A stretch of 64,000 bases of DNA from Sulfurivermis sp040755915. Lineage in GTDB: Bacteria > Pseudomonadota > Gammaproteobacteria > Thiohalomonadales > Thiohalomonadaceae. Positions 1 through 8,242 of the stretch are shown here, one piece after another; the first letter of the stretch is position 1, and each line of letters opens with the position of its first letter. The notes beneath the pieces were generated by a model that searched no databases, had not been told where the DNA came from, and saw nothing but the letters and a program-made list of their open reading frames with translations. The position numbers and the translations under genes were made by a program. The stretch spans positions 24,376 through 88,375 of the forward strand of contig JBFLWM010000025.1 of NCBI GenBank assembly GCA_040755915.1, written 5' to 3'.

Positions 1-444
1 TAGGGCGGGATAGCGCGAGTGCTGCTGGATGAAGCCGGGTGGGCCGTCGATGACCAGCATGTCGATGTCCTGTACGGCCAGTTGCGATATGTCATACCAC
101 AGATAATCACGGCCATTGATGGTGCTGGGGATCAGGGGAGCGTGCAGTACGGTGGAGTATTCATTCAGCCCATAGCGACTGATCCATGCGCGGGTGTCGG
201 CGGCATAGTCGGCACCGTTCTCCAGGCTGTAGACATGACCGCCGCCGTTCAGGGCGCAGGCGCGCGCCAGCATCAGGGTGGTGAGGCCGCTGCCGCACTC
301 GACAATGGTCTGCGGCTTGCGGGTCAGGACGTGGTCGACGATGACTTGCAGGAAGTCGGGGGCGGCGGACCAGTCCGGCGTATAGGGGATGCCCCGGGTG
401 AGGCCCAGGCGGGTGCACAGGGACTGGTAGGCCTGGATGGTCAT
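1..444 (-). CDS. Class I SAM-dependent methyltransferase, 3' end cut by the window
   Basis: Reading the minus strand from an ATG at 444 gives at least 148 codons that stay open to the window edge; the end of the gene lies outside. An in-frame TGA lies five codons upstream, which limits the start. The segment TIVECGSGLTTLMLARA (about residues 46-62) is the glycine-rich SAM-binding loop, and DIDMLVIDGPPG (about 123-134) matches motif II of small O-methyltransferase-like proteins. The substrate cannot be inferred. The gene is separated from fccB by a terminator, so it is probably independent of the sulfide-oxidation genes. Confidence 0.75.
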   Translation of the reverse strand, partial: MTIQAYQSLCTRLGLTRGIPYTPDWSAAPDFLQVIVDHVLTRKPQTIVECGSGLTTLMLARACALNGGGHVYSLENGADYAADTRAWISRYGLNEYSTVLHAPLIPSTINGRDYLWYDISQLAVQDIDMLVIDGPPGFIQQHSRYPAL

Positions 445-559
445 GGTTGCCAGAAGTCACGGCGGGATGCCGGCAAATCACGCTGTGAAATGTTCCGGTG
501 CTGACCGCTCATGCTGTGTGTTCCGCGCGCATGGCTGGCATTTTACTGGATGAGGGGTG

Positions 560-588
560 AAAAAAAACGGGGCCTTGCGGCCCCGTTT
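560..588 (-). terminator. Rho-independent terminator after fccAB
   Basis: On the minus strand an 8-bp GC-rich stem (ACGGGGCC / GGCCCCGT) with a GCAA loop is followed by a run of T residues (A-run 560-567 on the plus strand). It lies 26 bases after the fccB stop codon. Confidence 0.9.
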
Positions 589-613
589 AAGGAGGTCACC
601 GTATCTTGCGGTC

Positions 614-1912
614 TTAGCCGAAGATATCGTTGGTGATGTTGGCGAACCAGCCGTGAGCGTAGTGGGCCTCGCGGCGCAGGGCCTCGGCGCTGGCATCGGA
701 CGGCGTGACGCCGCCGGCTCCCTTGACCGCAACGATCTGGTTGTTGGCCTCGTCGAAGGTGTAGACGATGCTGACCGAGATGCCGTGGTCTTCCGCCACC
801 ACGCTGTAGCAGGTGTTCATGTAGGACGGGAAGCCGGGCTCGCGGCCGGCCAGCAGATCGGCCACGGCCATGGCGCAGACCTTGGCCTGCACGTTGGCAC
901 TGTAGCCGGACTTCGGCATGCCGGCCGAGTTGCTGGCGTCACCCAGGACATGGATGCCGGCGTGGATCTTGGACTCGAAGGTCTTCTTGTTGACCGGGCA
1001 CCAGTCGCCATCGGTCAGGCCCGCGTCAAAGGCGATCTTGCCGGCCTTCTGCGGCGGGATGACGTTGATGACGTCGGCCTTGACCTTGTCCACCGCGCCC
1101 TGCACGGTCATGGCCTTGCCGTCGACGCCTTCGATCTTGCCGCCCTGCGAACCGGACACCCATTCGATCATGCTGTTGGAGGTGCCGTAGCCGTAGTGCT
1201 TCTTCCAGCCGGCCATGAACAGGCCCTGCTTGGCGAACTTGTCACCGGAATCCATGATGATGACCTTGGACTTCGGCTTGTGCTTCTTCAGGTACTGCGC
1301 GATCAGGCTGGCGCGCTCGTAGGGGCCGGGCGGGCAGCGGAAGGCGCCGGCCGGCGTGGCGATGACCACGGTACCGCCGTTCTTCATGTCGAGCAGCTGC
1401 TTGTGCAGGGTGACGGTCTGCGGGCCGGCCTTCCAGGCGTGGGGAATGGTGCTTTCCGCCAGTTCGGCGCTGTGGCCTTCGATGGCGCCCCACTTGAAGT
1501 CGATGCCGGGAGAGACGATGGCGCGGTCATAGGAGAAGGTGGCGCCGCTCTTGGTCATGATCTTGCGCGTGGCCGGATCGATCTGGGTCACCATGTCGTG
1601 CACTACGCGTACGCCGTGGCGGCGCAGGCCGTCGTAGCCGAAGGTGATGGAGTCGAGATCGCGATCACCGCCCAGTACTTCGTTGCTCATGAAGCAGGTG
1701 TAGTACTTGGGGTTGGCCTCGATCAGGGTGACCTCGATGGAGGGATCGGCCATGCGCAGGTATTTGGCGGCCGTGGCACCGCCGGGGCCGCCGCCGACCA
1801 CTACCACCTTGCCGCCGGCACCGCCGCGGCTCATACCGCCGGCACAACCGGCGAGGGTGCCGACGGCAACGGCGCCGCCGGAGAGCTTGATGAAGTTACG
1901 ACGTGAAATCAT
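614..1912 (-). CDS. fccB: Flavocytochrome c sulfide dehydrogenase, flavoprotein subunit
   Basis: Periplasmic FAD subunit that oxidises sulfide and passes electrons to the haem subunit FccA. The 432-residue protein starts with a twin-arginine signal (SRRNFIKL, residues 3-10), followed by the dinucleotide-binding motif VVVVGGGPGGATAA (about 36-49). By family comparison Cys73 in YYTCFMSNE is the expected covalent FAD attachment site, and Cys193 (CPPGPYER) with Cys368 (NTCYS) are the expected redox-active pair. Residue equivalence is inferred from known FCSD spacing. ATG 1912 is chosen because GGGGGAG lies just upstream; a start five codons earlier would include this ribosome site. The gene follows fccA by 18 bases and ends at a strong terminator. 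Confidence 0.93.
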   Translation of the reverse strand: MISRRNFIKLSGGAVAVGTLAGCAGGMSRGGAGGKVVVVGGGPGGATAAKYLRMADPSIEVTLIEANPKYYTCFMSNEVLGGDRDLDSITFGYDGLRRHGVRVVHDMVTQIDPATRKIMTKSGATFSYDRAIVSPGIDFKWGAIEGHSAELAESTIPHAWKAGPQTVTLHKQLLDMKNGGTVVIATPAGAFRCPPGPYERASLIAQYLKKHKPKSKVIIMDSGDKFAKQGLFMAGWKKHYGYGTSNSMIEWVSGSQGGKIEGVDGKAMTVQGAVDKVKADVINVIPPQKAGKIAFDAGLTDGDWCPVNKKTFESKIHAGIHVLGDASNSAGMPKSGYSANVQAKVCAMAVADLLAGREPGFPSYMNTCYSVVAEDHGISVSIVYTFDEANNQIVAVKGAGGVTPSDASAEALRREAHYAHGWFANITNDIFG

Positions 1913-1930
1913 TGTGTTCTCCCCCACTGT

Positions 1931-2518
1931 TTATTGCTGGCTGCCGTAGAAATGGATCAGGGCATCGACGCTGGACTTGTCGTGGCTCCTCAGCATTTCA
2001 TCGACCTTCTTCTTCATGTCCTTGTCCATGGTGCGCTGACCGTCGAGGAAATCGGCCATGGAGAAGGTGAGATAGGTCATCGACTGACCGGCCAGGATGC
2101 CGCCCTGATCCGGCTTGCGGCCGCCTTCCTCGTGGCACTTTTCGCAGAACTTGTCATGCAGGCGCTGGCCCTGGCTGGCCTTGGCCTTGTCGAAGCCCTG
2201 CGTCATGGGGGTGAGTTTCTGCTGGGCGAAGTAGTCGCCCATCAGCGCGATCTCTTCATCGGAGTAGCCCTTGGCCACGCGGTCCATAACCGTTGCCTTG
2301 CGCTCGCCGCTCTTGAAGGCCTTCATGGTGTCCACGAAATATTCCGCGGGTGCGCCGGCGAGGCTCGGGATCTGCGCCATGCTGGAGCCGCCGGTGCCGT
2401 GGCAGGCGGCGCAGGTGTTGGCGAGCATGACGGCGGAAGGCGTGGCGGCCCATGCCGCCCCACTCAGGGCCAGCCCTCCGGCAAAGACCATTTTCTTGAA
2501 TAGTGTTATGGACCCCAT
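1931..2518 (-). CDS. fccA: Flavocytochrome c sulfide dehydrogenase, dihaem cytochrome c subunit
   Basis: Periplasmic electron acceptor partner of FccB. The 195-residue protein has a Sec signal peptide (cleavage near AAWA-ATPS, residue 25) and two c-type haem sites, CAACH at 36-40 and CEKCH at 125-129, as expected for two class I cytochrome domains. Start ATG 2518 is preceded by GGAGGAG at good spacing; the reading frame continues upstream but lacks a better start. It is the first gene of a two-gene operon with fccB. A 10-bp inverted repeat with a 35-bp spacer lies just upstream and may be regulatory. Confidence 0.93.
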   Translation of the reverse strand: MGSITLFKKMVFAGGLALSGAAWAATPSAVMLANTCAACHGTGGSSMAQIPSLAGAPAEYFVDTMKAFKSGERKATVMDRVAKGYSDEEIALMGDYFAQQKLTPMTQGFDKAKASQGQRLHDKFCEKCHEEGGRKPDQGGILAGQSMTYLTFSMADFLDGQRTMDKDMKKKVDEMLRSHDKSSVDALIHFYGSQQ

Positions 2519-2552
2519 TCTCAAACTCCTCCTTTGCTTTGATCGTTTTATG

Positions 2553-2607
2553 TTTCTGCATAGGTATCCTGGCGGACGCCGATAACCACTATACCTGTAT
2601 GCAGAAA
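2553..2607. promoter_or_regulatory. Widely spaced inverted repeat upstream of fccA
   Basis: Perfect 10-bp arms TTTCTGCATA (2553-2562) and TATGCAGAAA (2598-2607) flank a 35-base spacer, 35 to 90 bases upstream of the fccA start. The position suits an operator or a looping site for a regulator of sulfide oxidation. The regulator is unknown. Confidence 0.4.
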
Positions 2608-2791
2608 AATTCAAAGGATAAAATTTTTATGACAGTCAGGAGTGACAGGTGATGGCAGGTGTGCCGGCGATGGGGGAGATTTGGCAATAAGTCGGGACAA
2701 AAGGGCGTGGGTAGCCAGGCGCGGCGCCAAGCAGAGGACAGGCCTTGCGGGGATGCGGCCCTGACGGCGAAACAGCGGCTTTCGTTGCACG

Positions 2792-2818
2792 AAAAAAAAG
2801 CCCCGCACGAAGCGGGGC
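2792..2818 (-). terminator. Rho-independent terminator after hdrB
   Basis: On the minus strand stem GCCCCGC / GCGGGGC with a five-base loop is followed by eight T residues (A-run 2792-2799 on the plus strand). It closes the qmoA-qmoB-hdrC-hdrB unit. Confidence 0.9.
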
Positions 2819-2846
2819 AGTAAGCCTCATTGAAAAAGGCTTGTTG

Positions 2847-3755
2847 TTATTTGTTCGCGATGTCTTCCAGCTTGCCGGCGCGGATGATCTGGCCATCCAG
2901 TGCGGCTTCCTGGGCCGACTTGCCGTAGGCCACGGCGATGAGCTGCGAGTAGTAGACCACCGGAATGTTGAACTTGGTGCCGTAGGTCTTGTTGATGTTG
3001 CTCTGATAGGACTCGACGTTCATCTGGCACAGCTGGCAGGGGGTGACGATCATGTCGGCACCGCCGTCGTAGGCCGCCTCGATGATGTCCTTGACCAGGG
3101 CATGACCCTTTTCCGGCTCGGAGAACATCAGGGCGCCGGAGCAGCAGGCGACCTTCTTCTCGTACTTGTCCACCGCCTGGGCGCCGCAGGCCTCGATCAT
3201 GTGATCGAGATACAGCGGGTTCTCGAAGGACTCGCCGGCGATGCCGAAGGGACGGTTGGTCTGGCAGCCGACGTAACCGGCGATCTTCACGCCCTCCAGC
3301 GGCTTGGTTACGCCCTTGGCGATGGTATCCAGGCCGATGTCCTCGACCAGCACCTCGACCATGTGGCGGGCCTGGGGCATCTTGCCGGATTCGACCTTGA
3401 GGCCGATCTCGGCCAGCGCCGCGTTGATGCCTTCGCCGACCTTGGGATTGTGCTCGACACGCTCCTGGGCTTCGCGGGTGGCGATCCAGCAGGCGGCGCA
3501 GGGGGCGACGATATCGGCGTCACCGTTCTGCTGCTGCGACAGGGCGATGTTGCGCGCCGACAGGGACAGGCGCGGCACTTCGCCGCCGCCGGCATAGCCG
3601 ATGGAGGCGCCGCAGCAGTTCCAGTCGTCGATTTCCTTCAGCTTGATGTCCAGCGCATCGCACATGGCGTTGGATGAGCGCAGGAAGTTGTCAGCCGATG
3701 CCTTGGGCTGGGACGAACACCCGGGGTAGAAGGAATAGAACTCTTTCTTGGCCAT
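2847..3755 (-). CDS. hdrB: HdrB-like subunit with two CCG domains
   Basis: 302-residue soluble protein homologous to heterodisulfide reductase subunit B. Two complete CCG domains are visible: Cys13, Cys47-Cys48, Cys86 and Cys89, then Cys164, Cys204-Cys205, Cys240 and Cys243, the pattern that holds noncubane [4Fe-4S] clusters in HdrB. It is expected to form the thiol-disulfide or quinone-linked terminal module of the Qmo-like complex encoded upstream. ATG 3755 follows GGAGAAG; an ATG five codons earlier overlaps the hdrC stop and would include this site. Last gene of the operon, followed by a terminator. Confidence 0.9.
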   Translation of the reverse strand: MAKKEFYSFYPGCSSQPKASADNFLRSSNAMCDALDIKLKEIDDWNCCGASIGYAGGGEVPRLSLSARNIALSQQQNGDADIVAPCAACWIATREAQERVEHNPKVGEGINAALAEIGLKVESGKMPQARHMVEVLVEDIGLDTIAKGVTKPLEGVKIAGYVGCQTNRPFGIAGESFENPLYLDHMIEACGAQAVDKYEKKVACCSGALMFSEPEKGHALVKDIIEAAYDGGADMIVTPCQLCQMNVESYQSNINKTYGTKFNIPVVYYSQLIAVAYGKSAQEAALDGQIIRAGKLEDIANK

Positions 3756-3766
3756 CAGTCTTCTCC

Positions 3767-4393
3767 TCACTCACCAAACTTGGTGATGTGCTCCGCTTCG
3801 AACTCTTTGGCCTTCTTCAGCATCTTGGCGATGCCGGAGAGGTCCTTGCACTTGTGACCGCCGAAGTACTCCGTCGGACTCATGCGCTTGGTCTTCATCA
3901 TGGCCATACCCAACTCGCGACCGGCGAGGGCGTTCTTGATGCCCTGGCTGAAGCCGTTCATGAAGTACAGGCTGACGCCGATCTTCAGCTCATTGACGCG
4001 GCCGTTCTTGGCGATGGAGTCCCAGAAGATGTCGCCGAACTTGCTGGTCGGCTGATTCTGCGGCGCCAGGCCGAGACGCTTCGCGTAGCTGGCCAGGCCG
4101 TGCATGATGTGGGTGATCGGCAGGCCGCGCGGGCAGCGCGCGATGCAGTTGTAGCAGGAGGTGCACATCCACATGGAGCTGGAGCTGAGCACCTCTTCGC
4201 GCTTGCCGGCACGGATCATCATGAACAGCTCCTGGGGCGGATGCTCCCAGTGCGGGCCGAGCGGGCAGGAGCCCGAACAGACGCCGCACTGCATGCACAT
4301 CTTGACCCAGGTGCCTTCCTCGACGTTCGCCTCGACTTCCTTGAGGAAGTTGGAGCGGTACTTCTCGACCATCGCCTGATTCATGTCGCTCAT
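3767..4393 (-). CDS. hdrC: HdrC-like ferredoxin subunit
   Basis: 208-residue protein with two classical [4Fe-4S] motifs, Cys33/36/39/43 and Cys77/80/83/87, as in HdrC and the N-terminal part of QmoC. No transmembrane cytochrome b domain follows, so this is the soluble HdrC form and not QmoC. Expected to relay electrons between QmoAB and HdrB. ATG 4393 follows AAGGAGA at seven bases. It lies 10 bases after qmoB and ends 11 bases before the hdrB start. Confidence 0.9.
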   Translation of the reverse strand: MSDMNQAMVEKYRSNFLKEVEANVEEGTWVKMCMQCGVCSGSCPLGPHWEHPPQELFMMIRAGKREEVLSSSSMWMCTSCYNCIARCPRGLPITHIMHGLASYAKRLGLAPQNQPTSKFGDIFWDSIAKNGRVNELKIGVSLYFMNGFSQGIKNALAGRELGMAMMKTKRMSPTEYFGGHKCKDLSGIAKMLKKAKEFEAEHITKFGE

Positions 4394-4403
4394 CGTGGTC
4401 TCC

Positions 4404-6647
4404 TTAGAACTTGAAGGGGCTCATGCCGATCTCGCCGATCAGCTTTTCCATGTCGTTGATGATCTGCGGGATACGATGGATGTCGGCAATCGACACCTCG
4501 TAGGTCTGCACCCGCTCCTTCTCCAGGTTGAGCTGGGTCAACGTGTCGTCGATCTTGCTCATGCGGTAGTGCGCCATCTCGGAACCCTTCACGAAGTGGC
4601 ACTGGTAGTTGTCGCCCTTCTGACAGCCCATCAGGATGACGCCGTCGTAGCCGCTGTTCAGGGCGTCGGTGATCCAGATGGTGTTCACCGAACCGAGGCA
4701 GCGTACCGGGATGATGCGGGCGTAGGCGCTGTATTCCTGCTTGGTCATGCCGGCCATGTCGAGCGCCGGGTAGGCATCGTTTTCGCAGGCCAGCACCAGC
4801 AGGCGCGGCTTCTCGGAGAACTCGTCCGGCATGTCGACGGCCTTGAGCTGCTGGCCGACGGTCTCGACGGAGTAGTTCTCGAAGGAGATGACGCGCACCG
4901 GGCAGGCACCCATGCAGGTGCCGCAGCGGCGGCAGCGGGCCTCGTTGTACTGCGGGAAGCCCTTCTCGTCTTCGTTGATGGCGCCGAACGGGCACTCCAC
5001 GGTGCAGCGCTTGCACTGGGTGCAGCCTTCCTTGCGGAAGCTGGGGAAGGACAGGTCGCCGGAGCGCGGATGCGCGGCACGGCCCAGGGCGGCGTTTTCG
5101 CAGGCCTGGATCGCCTTCAGCGTGGCGCCGGTGGCGTCCTCGATGGCCTGGTGGGCATCCATCGGGCGGCGTACCGGGCCGGCGGTGTAGATGCCGGTGC
5201 GGCGGGTCTCGTACGGGAAGCAGATGAAGTGCGAGTCGGTGAAACCGCTCTTCAGGTGCGGCACGTCGGTGCCCTGACGGTACTGCAGGTTGAGGATCGA
5301 TACCGGGGCGCTGGCCTGCTCGGCCTTCAGCTTCTCCGCCAGTCCGGCGTTGCCGGCCTTGTCGGCGGCCTCGATTTCCTGCGCGATGTACGGGTTGGGG
5401 CCGCTGGCCGGCACCATGCCGGTGGCCAGCACCACGATGTCGGCGTTGATGGTGGTGTCTTCGGCGAGGATCTTGTCGGTGTAGTTCACCTTCAGGCCCT
5501 TGCCTGCGGCCTCGACGCCGCTCACCTTGCCCTTGGAGAAGGCAACGCCGGCTTCCTGGCCGCCGCGGTAGACGTCTTCACCGTCGGCACCGGGGGTGCG
5601 CAGGTCGTCGAAGATCACCGTGGCGTCGCCGCCGGCTTCCTTGACGTAACGGGCCTGCTTGATGGAGGTCATGCAGCAGTGGCCGGAGCAGTAGGGCAGG
5701 TGGCCCTCGGCGTCGGAACGCTGACCGGCGCACTGCACGAACACCACGTTCTTTGCATCGGAACCGTCGGACTTCTTGATGGCGCCGCCGTTGGCCTTGA
5801 CCATCTTCTCGAAGGCCAGCTGGTCCATCACGTCCGGGCTCTTGCCGCCGCCCAGTTCCGGCAGCTTGCTCATGTCGTACTGCGTGAAGCCGGTGGCCTG
5901 GATGATGGCGCCGACGGTGATGTCCTTGGATGCGCCGCTCTCGGTGGCCAGGGTCACGGCGAAGCGACCCGGTGCGCCGTCGGTCTTGGCAACGGTGGTG
6001 TTGAGGTGCACGGTGATGCTGCTGTTGGCGTTGACCGCATCGATCATCGCGCCGGTGGTGTTGTCCGCCAGCACGTTGTACGGGGCCTTGTCCGGATACT
6101 TCTTGAACATCTGCGCGGCCACGCCGCCGAGGGCGCCGGTCTTTTCCACCAGCTCGACCTTGTAGCCGGTCTTGGCCGCTTCCAGCGCGGCGGTCATGCC
6201 GGAGATGCCGCCACCGACCACCAGGATGTCGCGCACCAGGCCCTGCTCGCCGGAGGCGGAGGGCATCTTCATGTACTTGGCTTCGGCGCAGGCCATGCGC
6301 ACGTAGTCGTCGGCCATTTCCTGGGTGGTCTCGGCCGCTTCCGGGGTGTCCGGACGGACCCAGATGACGCCTTCGCGCAGGTTGGCGCGGGAGATGGCCA
6401 CGCCGTCGAAGCTGAAGGCCTCGGTCTTGGCACGGCGCGAACAGGCGGCGATGACGACGTGGGTGACGCCGGCAGCGATGTCGTCCTGAATCATCTTCAC
6501 GCCTTCGGCGTTGCACAGGAACGCGTGTTCCCTGGCCTCCGCGGCCTTGCCCTCGCGCTTGGCGACGCTGGCCAGCTGGGCGGTATCGAGGCGATCGCCG
6601 ATACCGCAGCCCTGGCAGATATAGGCTCCAATCTTCATGTCAGCCAC
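4404..6647 (-). CDS. qmoB: QmoB-like HdrA/MvhD fusion flavoprotein
   Basis: 747 residues. The N-terminus has CQGCG (11-15), then an HdrA-type FAD-binding motif ILVVGGGISG (141-150). Two ferredoxin motifs (CTQCKRCTVECP and CRRCGTCMGACP) lie at about 540-580, and the last 140 residues resemble the MvhD family (MGCQKGDNYQCHF). This order is that of QmoB, the larger flavoprotein of the quinone-interacting oxidoreductase that exchanges electrons with APS reductase. Translation probably starts at GTG 6647: GGAGGG lies about eight bases upstream, whereas ATG 6638 is too far from it. The qmoA stop codon lies inside this ribosome-site region, so coupling is likely. Confidence 0.9.
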   Translation of the reverse strand: MADMKIGAYICQGCGIGDRLDTAQLASVAKREGKAAEAREHAFLCNAEGVKMIQDDIAAGVTHVVIAACSRRAKTEAFSFDGVAISRANLREGVIWVRPDTPEAAETTQEMADDYVRMACAEAKYMKMPSASGEQGLVRDILVVGGGISGMTAALEAAKTGYKVELVEKTGALGGVAAQMFKKYPDKAPYNVLADNTTGAMIDAVNANSSITVHLNTTVAKTDGAPGRFAVTLATESGASKDITVGAIIQATGFTQYDMSKLPELGGGKSPDVMDQLAFEKMVKANGGAIKKSDGSDAKNVVFVQCAGQRSDAEGHLPYCSGHCCMTSIKQARYVKEAGGDATVIFDDLRTPGADGEDVYRGGQEAGVAFSKGKVSGVEAAGKGLKVNYTDKILAEDTTINADIVVLATGMVPASGPNPYIAQEIEAADKAGNAGLAEKLKAEQASAPVSILNLQYRQGTDVPHLKSGFTDSHFICFPYETRRTGIYTAGPVRRPMDAHQAIEDATGATLKAIQACENAALGRAAHPRSGDLSFPSFRKEGCTQCKRCTVECPFGAINEDEKGFPQYNEARCRRCGTCMGACPVRVISFENYSVETVGQQLKAVDMPDEFSEKPRLLVLACENDAYPALDMAGMTKQEYSAYARIIPVRCLGSVNTIWITDALNSGYDGVILMGCQKGDNYQCHFVKGSEMAHYRMSKIDDTLTQLNLEKERVQTYEVSIADIHRIPQIINDMEKLIGEIGMSPFKF

Positions 6648-6650
6648 TGT

Positions 6651-7931
6651 TTAACCCTCCTGACCTGCAACCCGATTGACCACCTGGATGGCGCGCAGCG
6701 CGGCCGCGGTGGCGTTCTGCGCGGCACGGTTGACGTCCAGCGCATCGGACGAGCAGCCGGCACCGTAGATGCCGCAGTCACTATCGAGATCGATGAAGTT
6801 GTGTTCGTTGATGGCGATGCCCGCGGGGAACACGCCGGCCGGCACGTTGGATTCCATGCCGGTGGCCAGCACCACCAGGTCGTGCTCGTTGGCGTAGCGG
6901 TTGTAACCCTCGGTGTCCACGCCCTTCAGCACCACGTTGTCGCCGCTGCCGGCAACGATGTTGGCGACCTTGGACTTGACGAAGGTGACGTTGGGGTCTT
7001 CCTTCACCTTGCGGTGGAAGTCGTCGATGCGGTCGATGGCGCGGATGTCGATGTAGTAGACGGTGGACTTGCAGTTGTCGCCCAGCTGGTCGCGCACGTA
7101 GGTGGTCTGCTTCAGGGTGGCCATGCAGCAGATGCGCGAGCAGTGCTTGAGGTGATTGTGGTCACGGGAGCCGGCGCACTGGATGAAGGCGATGTTCTTC
7201 GGCGCCTGGCCGTCGGAGGGACGCACGATCTTGCCGCCGGTGGGGCCGAACGGGTCCAGCATGCGCTCGAACTCGACGTTGGAGATGACGTTGCTGTAGC
7301 GGTCGTAGCCATAGGGCTGGATCTTCGCCGCGTCGTACGGCTTCCAGCCGGTGGCCCAGACCACGGCACCGACGTTGAGGCTCAGGTTCTGCTCGGCCAT
7401 TTCCAGGTCCACGGCGCCGTACTTGCAGGCGGCCTTGGCCTTCTCGCCGTCGTCGCTGCCGACGATGCGCGGGTCGATGACGTAGCGCTGCGGGTAGGCC
7501 ATGTGGGATACCAGATAGGCGCCCTTGCGCTGCTTCATGCCGTAGTTGAACTCATCGGCAAACTCGGCGGAGACGGCCTTCTCGCATTCGCCGCAGGCGG
7601 TGCAGTTCTCGTTGACGTAGCGCGGAGCAACCTTGACGTTGACGGTGAAATTGCCGGCCTCGCCGGTGATCCCGGTCACTTCCGCCATGGTCATCAGGCG
7701 CACGTTCTTGTTGGCCTTCAGGCGGCGGTACTGGATTTCCAGGCCGCAGGTGGGGATACACAGCTTGGGGAAGTACTTGTGCAGCTGGCTGACACGGCCA
7801 CCGACGCTGGGCGACTTCTCCAGCAGGATCACCTGCTTGCCGCACTCGGCTGCCTCCAGGGCCGCCGTCAGGCCGCTGATGCCGCCACCCACGACCAGTA
7901 TGGTCTGGTTGGTTGCGATTACCTCAGACAT
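6651..7931 (-). CDS. qmoA: QmoA-like HdrA family flavoprotein
   Basis: 426-residue FAD protein, first gene of the qmoA-qmoB-hdrC-hdrB unit. The FAD motif ILVVGGGISGLTAALEAA is at about 11-28. A short cysteine motif CTACGEC lies near residue 106, and CSRICCMATLKQ near 265 is a conserved HdrA-family segment. The size fits QmoA (about 400 residues). In sulfate reducers and in oxidisers that use reverse sulfate reduction, QmoA and QmoB pass electrons between the quinone pool and APS reductase; aprAB is not in this window. ATG 7931 has GGAGGAA upstream. Confidence 0.9.
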   Translation of the reverse strand: MSEVIATNQTILVVGGGISGLTAALEAAECGKQVILLEKSPSVGGRVSQLHKYFPKLCIPTCGLEIQYRRLKANKNVRLMTMAEVTGITGEAGNFTVNVKVAPRYVNENCTACGECEKAVSAEFADEFNYGMKQRKGAYLVSHMAYPQRYVIDPRIVGSDDGEKAKAACKYGAVDLEMAEQNLSLNVGAVVWATGWKPYDAAKIQPYGYDRYSNVISNVEFERMLDPFGPTGGKIVRPSDGQAPKNIAFIQCAGSRDHNHLKHCSRICCMATLKQTTYVRDQLGDNCKSTVYYIDIRAIDRIDDFHRKVKEDPNVTFVKSKVANIVAGSGDNVVLKGVDTEGYNRYANEHDLVVLATGMESNVPAGVFPAGIAINEHNFIDLDSDCGIYGAGCSSDALDVNRAAQNATAAALRAIQVVNRVAGQEG

Positions 7932-8242
7932 TGAATTTCCTCCGTCAACGGATGAATGCGTATTCTGCGCCGCATGGCTGCCGTGGCCCGCAAGACTAGG
8001 ATGCGAAACGCCGCGGCGAAATAGTCCTTTTTGAATAGGACCGACACGATACCCGCTCTCTATAAGAAATTACATATAAGGAACATCGAATTTTCCGATA
8101 ACTGAATAGATTGCATGTATGTATTGCGGAATGTCGCACCATGACGGCGTGGAGCGATGGATTGTTGTCGTTCGGGTTGTATCGGTAGGGTTATTTACTT
8201 AAGCTTTTTAATCAGGAATAGCGCAGAGTGCAGGAGACCGTT
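7932..8242. other. Divergent intergenic region between qmoA and cbbQ
   Basis: About 310 bases with no supportable gene. It must hold the promoter of the leftward qmo-hdr operon and that of the rightward cbbQO pair. A 5-bp dyad GTCCT-N8-AGGAC is at 8024-8041 and the stretch 8060-8125 is AT-rich with TATAAG-like boxes. No firm -35/-10 pair can be assigned by eye. Confidence 0.5.

Larger units (their letters stand above)
2519..2846. other. Intergenic region between fccA and hdrB
   Basis: About 330 bases without a convincing gene. It holds the fccA ribosome site and upstream region (2519-2640), an inverted repeat TTTCTGCATA / TATGCAGAAA at 2553-2562 and 2598-2607, and the terminator of the qmo-hdr operon at 2792-2818. 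Nothing else recognised. Confidence 0.7.

Noticed and set aside
4383..7934. Very long open frame on the plus strand opposite qmoA and qmoB
   Set aside because: GC-rich coding sequence often leaves the complementary frame open. The minus-strand proteins have clear family motifs and ribosome sites; the plus-strand translation shows none.
8024..8041. GTCCT-N8-AGGAC as the same operator as ATTCAA-N8-TTGAAT
   Set aside because: Only the spacer length agrees; the arms differ and are five bases long, which is expected by chance.
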